In this document: in pieces, positions 25,361-34,643 of the stretch
How positions within the stretch are numbered: the first letter of the stretch is position 1
Layout: the number at the start of each line of letters is the position of its first letter
Source: Turnera subulata
Lineage: Eukaryota; Streptophyta; Magnoliopsida; Malpighiales; Passifloraceae
DNA length: 64,000 nucleotides
Direction of reading: 5' to 3'
Assembly (NCBI GenBank): GCA_028386065.3
Contig: JAKUCV010003272.1
Location: forward strand, 222,748 to 286,747
Program-made: the position numbers and the translations under genes
Notes under the pieces: generated by a model
What the model was told of the DNA's origin: nothing
Databases searched by the model: none
What the model saw: the letters and a program-made list of their open reading frames with translations, nothing else

Positions 25361-25879
25361 GGCTATTGTATTTATTTTATTGTTTTTCATTTATATTAAG
25401 CTTGGGCTCATATTAGGCCCATTATATTTTAATATTCTGTTCTTTACATTTTAATTGGGCTCATATAAGGCCCATTGTATTTAATTTCTCGTTTTAATTT
25501 CTTTACGATTTTATTGGGTTCGTTTAAATTCATTTTATATTCAATTTATTTTATGCTCAGTTTAAATTATTACGCATTGCATTTTATTTTATTTACTTTT
25601 CAGTACTTTATAATTGTTTCTAGAATAATGCCTCAAGCGTTAGTCTCGAAGACAATGCAAAATTGACATCCACAGGGGGAGAATTATATGTGTGGATGTC
25701 AATATAACATACTATGATATCTCGAAATGAGAAAAAGATTAACACGCTTCAAAAGAGCATAAATTCGAATATGTTCCTAAAGAACGCATGTTTTAAATAT
25801 GATCTAGAAGATCGTATATTTACGCTCTGAAAGAGCATATACTCTTGAAGAGTACAGACACTCCTAGTAATAAAATGAA

Positions 25880-26930
25880 TTATTATGGATCCCGATGAAT
25901 TGACTCTGATCTATTCTCTGAAGCGAATAGGACTGTATAATTATTTGTGCCTGTGGGCGTAAATGAGATAATAAATGGAAAAGGCTCAAAGCAAACATGC
26001 ATATTATTATTGCATAAACGGATCCATAACTGGAGAACATTCAAAGAAGAATGGTTCTCATACATATGTTTAGACAGTAATCTATCTGTTGGGTTCAACA
26101 TTAACCCTGAAACTCTAAGCCTCACCATTAATGTTGACCCTAACACTGTCGTTCCAGGAGAACCACATACCACCCATGTTGTTTTCTCCAGGTATCTCAA
26201 ACCGATTCGTTGCAGGAAAACGGAGTGGGATTACGCCATGATTTTCTCCTGCTTGCCACAAAGTCTCAGTAATCAGTACCATGCTAGGCTTGTACTGATT
26301 CTTCAGATCCCTTAAGGTACGCACAAAGTCTTGAGACCTTCTTGCTACACCCCTGCAATTCCACAGTAAAAGTCGTACCTTAGGCCATGTAGGTGGTAAC
26401 CCAGTCACCCTTGGGACGCTCCGAGCCATCATGGAAACCTGATAATAACTGCTTTGATTTAAAATTTGACATGAAGGCTCTAGTGAGTTAGCCGAGCCAT
26501 AAAAGGAAGCCCTTAGATTGCTTTGGTCCTCTAGGAAGAATGTTTCTTCCATAGGAGTTACAAAGAACCTAGATGAATATAGTTCATCAACAAACACTAA
26601 ACGAGGAATTCTCGCCAGATCATTCGGTAATTCCTCTTGCTGCTCATTCACCATGCTATAAGCTAACCTATTTCTTCTTCCTAAAGAGGCACCCTCAATA
26701 AAGAAAACAGTAGCTGGGGAAGGCATTTTTCTTGTCTTGTTGATTTTTCTGAGTTTTCTGCATCTTCCTGTCTCAACCGCCTCCCCTTCTTATAGTTTGA
26801 GCTTAGACAGCCAGGTGTCAGTATTTCAAATGTGGACCCTTTTACTTATCTCCGAAAAGATCCTGAAGATTTTTTGGTTTCACAAAACTCCAAAGTTTCT
26901 TTTGAAAAAGTTTGCTCAATAATTCTGATC
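25880..26930 (-). pseudogene. LINE (L1-type) fragment: start of the ORF2 endonuclease
   Basis: On the minus strand, the frame 26726-26115 encodes an N-terminal region followed by LLLWNCRGVARR, then MVLITETLW and GGMWFSWND. These are the Asn and Glu motifs and the downstream Trp-rich strand of the AP-endonuclease domain of plant L1-like non-LTR elements. The frame then stops. A further endonuclease-like stretch (TVLFASENRS) appears in another frame near 25900. Reverse transcriptase and a poly(A) tail are absent, so it is a short internal fragment within the Copia element's leader. Confidence 0.75.
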
Positions 26931-26982
26931 TTTTCCGACATGAGTGGCAGATATAAGCCTAAAATTGGCACATATATTGCAG

Positions 26983-27245
26983 CCTGAAGCTAGCAATCTA
27001 AGATATTAAACTTACCATATCCAGCCAGAAGCTGGAATGCACTAGCCTATAGCTAGCAATTTTTAAGTGTTTAAATACACAGTTTGCACAGCCCGAAGCT
27101 AAGACCAACTAGAATTTGGCTAATAAATATGTAATTTATAGCTAGTACGCCCCAGCCAAAAACTGGTAAATAATTTTTCTAAGTTATCATATCCAGCCTG
27201 AAGCTGGCACATAAATAGCAGCCTGAAGCTGGAACTAACTTGAAG
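26983..27245 (+). repeat. Interspersed GCCTGAAGCTGG-type short repeats
   Basis: The word AGCCTGAAGCT or a close variant appears at least seven times in ~260 bp (near 26983, 27019, 27090, 27151, 27196, 27220 and 27233), 15-60 bp apart. They sit directly upstream of the pre-integrase domain and probably represent decayed repeated codons (Pro-Glu-Ala-Gly type) of the Ale-like polyprotein. Confidence 0.5.
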
Positions 27246-27265
27246 TTGGTTCATGAATTTATTGT

Positions 27266-27921
27266 TGGCATGACCGGTTGGGCCATTCCGGATCAATAAT
27301 GATGCACAAAATTTATTTGGTCATTCATTGAAAAACCAGAAGTTTTTAAAATCAATGAAATTCAATGTATTTGTTTGCTGCGAAATTAATAATACGGCCT
27401 TCCTAAGATGAGATTGGCCTAGACCAGCAAGTTTGGGATTAATTCTGGGATATGAACGCGGACTGATAAATCCGCCGTGTTGACCATCTAGGTAATTTTT
27501 ACGATGCATCGACTAGATGGTCTACTGTGTGATGCAAGTTGGCATTGTGCGCACTTATTTGATGATTAAGCCACTTGCGGGTATATGTCCCTGCTTATGT
27601 TACAAAACTATATGTCTAGACAATGCTGGTATATTTCTTCAATGGATAATGTATATCATTGAAAATAAACCCAAATAGATCTGGGGCAACATTGACAATT
27701 GATTGCAGGACCATTGATGAAATATTACTGTTTGAGAAAATGGTATTTTACATGCAGCAGTACTTGTGTGCATCAAGCCAGAAAAAAAAATTATCATAAA
27801 ATCTCCCCATTTTATTAGTTCACGGTCACGAACCCATCTTTGGACCGTTGATTGTATAGTACATGTACCTAATACTCCACCACAGCATAGTAAAGTGGGT
27901 CCTTAAAGAAGAATGAGAATA
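27266..27921 (+). pseudogene. Degenerate GAG-pre-integrase and integrase of the Ale-like Copia element
   Basis: Recognisable pieces on the plus strand, in shifting frames, are WHDRLGHSGSIMM (from 27266), an INPPC-type stretch (near 27470), CLDNAGIF (near 27615-27640, around the second Asp of the DDE core), HAAVLVCIKP (near 27755-27785) and VPNTPPQHSKVGP followed by RRMRI (27865-27921). The last of these is cut exactly by the LTR insertion at 27922. Many stops and frameshifts. The C-terminal continuation resumes at 32342. Confidence 0.75.
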
Positions 27922-30545
27922 TGTAACGCCCCGAATTTTCGGTATTATTACTTATGAAATTTTTTTTTATGGGATTAATTTTCAATTTTGATCCACTGGA
28001 GATTATCTAAGATTTTTTTTTTTTGGCGAAAAGAATTATTATTATTATTATTATTTTAACCTGAACTTGTGAGATACAGTTTTTATAGAATTTTGACTAT
28101 TCGCCATTATTCAGTTCTTGAAACTTATTCTTTGGTTGGAATTTCTTTGGGAAATAAAGTATATTTAGTAGAACACAAGCAATTGGTGTAGTAATAGCTG
28201 ATACTACGTAGTTTAGCTCAAGATGTTGTGTTTTGGCCATGCTCAAGTGAAGAGGGTCAAAACGACGTCGTTTTGAAAAAAAAAATAAATAGAAAAGAAA
28301 ACCTACTTCTTATCCCTCCGTATTCACTTTGCCACAGCCACTCAATTCTCCACTTGCTTTCAAATTTCTTTCTCTCCACTAACCCTCTTTCTCTCTTCCT
28401 CACATCACTCTTCCTATCTCTTTCTCACTGGAAGTCGCAGCCCATAGAACTATCGTCGCCGCCGTTATCTTTTGGTGATACTTTGCAAAGAGAAGAGAAG
28501 AGCGGGTGTGGGTGGTGATGTATCTTGGTGTTTTTGTGATAGCACTTTGGGGGTTGGGCTCGGTTCGATGCCGCCGTCGGATCCGAGTGAGGCGTGCTCC
28601 TTGGTTGCTGGAGGTCATGGCCTCGTGATTGGTCTTTGAGGTTTTAATACTCATGGTTTATGGTTGCAGCACTCGGTAAGCTACTGAGTTTAAAACATAG
28701 AATTTGGTTGAGTGTTCAATAAACTAAGCAACAATAATAACATTAATGGGTTTGGCTTTCATAATTAAATTTGGATTTAAACGGTGCTGCCAAGAAGCTA
28801 GTCTTCTGGGCGGTTGAACATATTCATTTTAATTTTGGGGTTGGCACTTGTGCATTTCACGTAAATTCCAATGATCTTAGCTCCAATTTCCATGCTCAAT
28901 TGCATACTAATCTTTGCTGCCCAGAAGAGTGGAAACGTGTTTTGAGTTAAATATAGCCTAACACTATAGTGGAATTTTTTTTTGAGTTTTGGGATTTTAA
29001 TCCTCTGCTGAATCACGCTGGTTAGGATACGGGTTTGATCATTTTCGGATAGTGGGCTTGTAGTGGGTTTGAACTCAAGGGTTTGACTAAAAGAATATAA
29101 GTATATGTGTGTGTCTCTTTGGTGGTGATGGAACCCGTGATTTAATGCCTGATACATGATACATTGGTGTTTAATCTTGTGGATGCACATTGACTTTGTG
29201 TTGTGGAGTGCATCAGGCCGCATCAGAGCATTGCGTGTGAACTTGTTTTTATTAAATCATTATTTTATCCATGTAGTTATGCTAGGCCATGGGCACGTTT
29301 TAGCAACTGATCAATAATTATATATTTTTGTTTCAAAGTCAACTGGTTTCACAAAGGGCTTATTCACGTGATTGAATTGTGATAGACTAAGGTTTGCGGC
29401 ATCAGTGCATGGTTCCCAAACTTGAGGTTTTCGTGGCATTCATGAAATGTACACTTGATGTCTCCTTGAACTTGGTTTCTATGAAGTGGATTTTCATTGT
29501 TGAAGCCGAATAATGTATCTAGACTTCCCTAAGTAACACAGGTTTTCCAAAAAAAGAGGGTCACAGGATATTTTTTTTCCAAGAAAGCAATTCATGTTGA
29601 TTTTTGGAATTTGGCTTTACGCCCTTGAAGCTAAAATTTATGCCTCTGAATTTTATAATAGCTTTTCAATTTGCCACTACTGCTTTATATAAAATTGATT
29701 ATTTGGTTTTGGAAACGTGAAAAGATTGTTAACATTAAAGTAAGTTAGCTAGTGCATGGCATGCATCTATCTCATTGTCTCATGGATTTGTATATGTGAT
29801 TGTGCTTGGGTTACAAATATAGGAACCAGGAGGTAGGAGATGGTCGATCTTCCAATATGTTTCTAACGATTCAGGTGAGGACATATAAACCCTTGTATGC
29901 ATTACTGCCTACAATACTCGGTTAATTAACATGTTATGCAATGTGGTAATATTTGTTTGGCACTGAATGCTGTATGTGTGTATACCTGTTGTGCTGATGT
30001 TGCTATTTGCAAAGTGTATTATATTGATGATACCTATGATGTGGTGTGCCTGATTATGTGACCTGTTGTCCGATGTGAATCGTGTGCCTATGTGATAAGA
30101 CATGCCAGTTGGACATGATTTGTTTGTTGTGATTAAATAATATGAGATATGATTCTGTGGTTCGTGTGGTGACTTGAGGGCTGGAGGCCCGGATTTGAAA
30201 ATAAGATATTAAATCCACACAATCTGTTTGATATTAACGTATGGCAAAACTCTTTATGCATAAATGAGAATAACGAATTATAATAAAGTCTACTGTGGGG
30301 CTGTTGACCGGTTGGTTCGAGCGGGAAGTGATACCCTCGGGATTTCATGCGGTTTAGCATATGGGTCTGTTATGACCGGTTCTACCTCCCTCCTTCTACC
30401 TCCCCCTTTCTATCTCCCTCTTTCTCTCTGTCTCTCTCTCTCTATGGATATGTTTGGGCTTCGTGCCTGATTGTATTTGGGCTTATGCCCTGGTTGTCTG
30501 ATCAGACGGGACCGAGCTCGACGCACACAGTAGAGGGCCCTAATA

Positions 30546-30554
30546 AAAATATTT
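30546..30554. repeat. Target-site duplication, left copy (MULE 30555-31797)
   Basis: AAAATATTT, identical to 31798-31806. Confidence 0.85.
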
Positions 30555-31296
30555 GGGTTAATGGTATAAATGGTACCCCGAGTTGTTTAAATTCGTCAAT
30601 TGTATACCCCGACTTTTTTTTTCGTTAATTATGTACCCGTACTTTGTGAGTTTGCGTCAATTGTATACCTCGGGCAGCCCTTTGATGACGTGGCGTGCTG
30701 CCCATTAATGGTGGATAGCAATTTAGTCCCTGGGTTTTTAAATTAATCATATAAGTCCTTTATTAGTATATAATTTAGTCCATATATTTTTTATTATTTA
30801 GAGTTAATCCTTACTATTATATGTAATTATTATTTACACAATATTTGATTCCTAAATTATTTTTAGTGTATAATAATATTTTTATTAAAGTAATAAGCAT
30901 ATAATTATTTTTTTACAATATGTTTTGTAATGCACAACTAGTTATATTTATAAATCAATGTGTATATATTACCTAGTCATAAGAATCATTCAATTAAATT
31001 AACTAATTGTAATAATTTATCAAATAAATTTTAATTGAATGATTCAATACATAAAAGACATGTTTTACTTTATCAATTTTAACAATATAAGAATTTAAAT
31101 TCAGAAAATAATATAAAAGGAGACCCACTTACCATGTATCATAATAATATGACTTTTGAAGAATGAATTCATGGCCAACAATTAGGAGCACTTACAAAGT
31201 TAAGAAATATTTTAAGCGAAACAAAAATAATAAATGTCAACTATTAAGTTGTATATGAAAATTATTAAATTTGATGTAACTAACTATATATAATAA

Positions 31297-31365
<69 letters not shown>

Positions 31366-31797
31366 TTTACAGGAGACCATTTTATAAGAGTATTGAATTT
31401 ATTAATTTCTTTTGTGATTAATTATAATTTAGTAATATAATTAATTTAATTATATGTAAAAAAATACAATATTAAATATTTCATAAGTAATAATTATATA
31501 TAACACAAAAATTTAGATTATAGTATTATCGTTCTAAAAAAGGATTTGAATGAGTATAAATAAAGTTTTAGGACTTAATTGTATAAATTCTAATGGACCT
31601 ACATGATTAAACTCGAAATCTAAGGATCAAACTAACACAAGTTATTTGCGGGCAGCATGCCACATCATCAAAATGCTGCCCGGAGTACACAATTGACCAA
31701 ATTTTAAAAGTACAGGTATATAATTGATGGAAAAAAAAGTCGGGGTATACAATTGACGAATTTAAACAACTCGGGGTACCATTTATACCATTAACCC
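30555..31797. mobile_element. Small Mutator-like element nested in the solo LTR (1,243 bp)
   Basis: The ends read GGGTTAATGGTATAAATGG inward and are inverted over ~160 bp (about 30555-30715 and 31640-31797). An exact 9-bp TSD, AAAATATTT, lies at 30546-30554 and 31798-31806. Each TIR holds a GGGCAGC...GCTGCCC hairpin around a GATGACGTGG-type core, like the 12-kb MULE. The interior is very AT-rich and non-coding and includes an ATT microsatellite. Confidence 0.88.
31298..31365 (+). repeat. (ATT)n microsatellite
   Basis: More than 20 uninterrupted ATT units inside the small MULE. Confidence 0.95.
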
Positions 31798-31806
31798 AAA
31801 ATATTT
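31798..31806. repeat. Target-site duplication, right copy (MULE 30555-31797)
   Basis: AAAATATTT, identical to 30546-30554. Confidence 0.85.
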
Positions 31807-32341
31807 AAACCTAATAACAAAGATAACAATATAAGTAATGACAAGTGATGATTTGTAGTCTGATTTTGTCTTGCTCTGTGTATTGTGGTTGTTGCTGCTT
31901 GATGCCGGTGTACTTGTAGTTGATTTGTAGTTGTATATTATTGGTTGGTCTCACCCCCTCACAGACTTTTACAGGTTAGCTGTTCGTTGAGCAGTGGTGC
32001 ATATCAGCAGGTGGCGGTGCTTTCCTCCTCGGGTCGGATCCATAGGGTGCATTACATTCATATTTGTTTATGTATTTGTCTTCCGCTGCATACTCGAATT
32101 GTATTACTTATTGTGTGATATATTGCATAATTATATGATGAATACCTTATTTATGTCGTATCCCTGGGTGGAAAGAGCAGTTCAGTCTTTTCACATGCTT
32201 TAATTGATTTAATTAGATATTTTGGGATACGGGTGTCCAGTCGATGATCTTTGTGTCCCGGGATTGATAAGGGAAAATTAGTCATTTTATATTTAAATTC
32301 TATTTTATATTAATAAAGTGGGACATGAACATTTCAAAATA

Positions 32342-34069
32342 TATGTTGGGTATGTTGGTTATTAATTAGATAAAAGAAAATTTACCCAACATAAGGGGGA
32401 GGAAATAAGCAGCTGGATCAAGAGTTTATTGAAATACATATCAATATCTAGTTTTGATCCTCAAACAAATTAGTATGAACCTGAAGTTCAAAAGATGATT
32501 CATTTGCAGGAAAATTGATATGCAATTGCCAGACATATTTAAATTAAGTGTGACCATATACCAGCTGCAAATGCTCCTGTTTAGATTGATGTTCTTGAAG
32601 AACAATATCAGTATGCAAATGAATCCATAGATTATACTCGGTTCCAATAGAAAAGAAATTCTCGATAGAGAAAAAGAAGCAAAGTGATAAGATGGCCCCA
32701 GTAAGGAAATAAGGCCTCCAGTACAAGTTTGAATTAAAAGTCCTCAAGAAGAGGAAAATCCTCCAGAAGAGATTTTTTGACACAATTTGATAAAGTTCCA
32801 GAAGTAACACAGGTACCTGAAATAAATGAGAATGATGAGATCTCAATTACAGTGTCAGAAATAAGATGGAACCGACGTAAAATAACCGTCGACGGAATAT
32901 TTACTTTATATAGTGCTAAATATTATGAAATAAAATGAGAATCATGAACCTACTAATTAAAGTAGGCATTGTATGATTGGCCAAAATAAAGAGATATAGT
33001 TAAAGGCTGTGTTTGACTCGCTTGTGAAGCGAGAAAATTTTTCGGACCGGTAGTGTGTACACCAGATGGTGTAAAATTAATCGGTCGAAAATGGGTACTT
33101 GTGCGGAAAAGATATAAAAAGCACGGTTTGTAGCACAAGATTTACCCTAACGACCTGATATTAATTGTGAGGAGATATACTCCCCTGTGGTGGATGCGAT
33201 TATTTTGATAAGTCTGGCACTACATGAAAAGAATTAGAAGTGCATCTAATGAATGCTGTTACAGCCTATTATTATGGATTCATAAGTCATGATATATACA
33301 TGAAGATCCCTGAAGGATCTAAGTTGCCTAAAGCGACTAATTCCCGAGAAATTACAAAAATTAAACTGAGTTGATCTTTACATGATTTAAATCATTTTTG
33401 AGTATGAATGAAATTGTCTATGCTGATATCTATGTGTTTTATATGTAATTGGAACTCCTGAAGAAGCTTCCAAATACCGTGCTATTATTTTGGTCCTGAA
33501 GTACCCTGTCGATGTGCAATTTATATTGCTAGTAACATAAGGCCTGAAGCTTTTGACTTAAGCCTATTGGCAAGATATGAATTTGCTCTTATCTTCGAGG
33601 TATAAAAGACGTGGTGTCATGTTAATCCTGTAAGCCCGAAGAAAGAAGAGTTGTTTTTGCAGATGCAGATCCCCCACTTGATCCACAAAAGGCACAGTCG
33701 AACATCTGCCACAACATTATACATGAAATTGATGTATCATTGGGACTACAAAAAGCAAGAGGGCAAGACAGATGCTCCAACAACAAATTATGAAGATAAT
33801 GCCGTCTACAATGCCCAATTTAATATGTATCAAAAGTAATCGGGCGAGGCATATGTCACCAAGTGTCACCAAAATTTGACAATGAAGATTGGCATGTGAT
33901 GACATTAAGAAATCAAGGGATGCCAAAATGAGGGGGAGTAGAATACGCACTGCACTCTTTTTCCCTTCACCAAGTTTTTATCCCACTGGGTTTTTCTTGG
34001 TAAGGTTTTTAATGAGGCAGTTCTTCCTTAGCGTATTCTACCAAATGTATAATAACATCCAAGGGGGAG
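32342..34069 (+). pseudogene. Degenerate integrase tail, reverse transcriptase and RNase H of the Ale-like Copia element
   Basis: After the LTR insertion the pol trace resumes with TATGTTGGGTAT (the IYVGY motif). It continues through an IN-RT linker (HIPAANAP-like, near 32555-32585), RT pieces such as FFGPVVCTPDGVKLIGRKWV (33035-33095) and DIYMKIPEGSKLPKATN (near 33295-33345), then an RNase H trace (DAD-like near 33660, NYEDNA near 33785-33810). It ends in the TALFFPSPSFYPTGF-type 3' segment (33950-34000). Stops and frameshifts are dense and the YVDD region is not recognisable. Non-functional. Confidence 0.8.
34061..34069 (+). other. Polypurine tract of the Ale-like Copia element
   Basis: AAGGGGGAG immediately precedes the 3' LTR start TGTTATAAAA at 34070. 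Confidence 0.75.
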
Positions 34070-34287
34070 TGTTATAAAACGTGATTTTAGGTGGATGTAT
34101 TGTACCTACGAAAACAGTGTTTCTCCTCCTATATATTGTAATCTAAAACAGATTATTTGGATGAATGAAATCTGATGTGCCCTTCCCATCTCTACTCTTC
34201 CTCTGGCTTACTCTCCCCTTCTCTTCTTCCTCCTCTGCAAATTCAATTTCTTCATAAAACACAGTATGAAACACTGTATTCATAACA
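34070..34287 (+). mobile_element. 3' LTR of the Ale-like Copia element
   Basis: 218 bp, the same length as the 5' LTR and about 97% identical by eye. It is followed by the GAACT TSD copy at 34288-34292. Confidence 0.92.
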
Positions 34288-34391
34288 GAACTACTAAATT
34301 GGTTTTTTTTTTAATTTAATTCTGGTAATGGGTCGGTTGGGTAGGGTTGGACCTCCTAAACCAGGATAGAACTGGGAAGGAAGCCAAAATA

Positions 34392-34633
34392 GGTGGGACC
34401 CATGTTTGACACGTCGATGTCAAAATGACGTCGTATCGCGATATAGCGACGTCGTTTTGAGTAATAGGCAACTTCTCGATTTCGGGCAGCATCCACGTCA
34501 GCACATACCCAGTCTGAGGCCCGTAACTGAACTGTCTAGGAAAATTCAAGGTATACAAATGTCTGGGTAAAAAATTTGGATACATGATTGTCTCAAAATC
34601 ATAAAATATGAATACCATCCGTACCAAAAACCC
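34392..34633 (-). repeat. Right terminal inverted repeat of the 12-kb MULE
   Basis: Reverse complement of 22627-22868 with scattered substitutions. The 110-codon minus-strand frame over it (34316-34648) is a by-product of the repeat and not a gene. Confidence 0.85.
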
Positions 34634-34643
34634 ATAACTAATT
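34634..34643. repeat. Target-site duplication, right copy (MULE 22627-34633)
   Basis: ATAACTAATT, identical to 22617-22626. Confidence 0.88.

Larger units (their letters stand above)
27922..32336 (+). mobile_element. Solo LTR (probable Ty3 type) inserted in the Copia integrase
   Basis: The unit starts TGTAACGCCCCGAATTTTC, a common Ty3-type LTR start, and ends GAACATTTCA. It interrupts an integrase RIYVGY-type motif: AGAATA lies on the left and AAATATATGTTGGGTAT on the right. This gives a 5-bp TSD of GAATA (27917-27921) versus AAATA (32337-32341) with one mismatch. It measures 4,415 bp, or about 3.16 kb without the nested MULE. No pol domain or second LTR is visible, so solo LTR is preferred over a non-autonomous element. 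Confidence 0.65.
24115..34287 (+). mobile_element. Ale/Retrofit-like Ty1/Copia element nested in the MULE
   Basis: Two 218-bp LTRs (24115-24332 and 34070-34287) differ at about 7 positions. A 5-bp TSD, GAACT, lies at 24110-24114 and 34288-34292. A primer-site-like CGTTATCAACACG follows the 5' LTR directly and AAGGGGGAG precedes the 3' LTR. Degenerate pol domains lie on the plus strand at 27266-27921 and 32337-34069. The 10.2-kb span includes a 4.4-kb LTR insertion and a LINE fragment. I assign the lineage from the primer site and from pol and 3'-end sequence style. Confidence 0.9.
22627..34633. mobile_element. Mutator-like element with long TIRs, 12.0 kb, enlarged by nested insertions
   Basis: The ends are inverted repeats of about 242 bp (22627-22868 and 34392-34633) that start GGGTTTTTGGTA and carry GTGCTGACGTGGATGCTGCC inside. 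An exact 10-bp direct repeat, ATAACTAATT, flanks it at 22617-22626 and 34634-34643. Without the Copia element inserted at 24115 it would be about 1.83 kb. It has no recognisable transposase. Its own interior (about 22870-24109) holds a Pro-rich, CCACCA-rich stretch (about 23380-23900) that could be captured host sequence. Confidence 0.88.

Noticed and set aside
25088..25390. 100-codon minus-strand frame rich in Phe/Ser
   Set aside because: It is the translation of the polypurine tract on the other strand.
26983..27245. CRISPR-like array from the regularly recurring GCCTGAAGCTGG words
   Set aside because: Repeats are short and variable, spacers are irregular, and the context is a plant Copia element.
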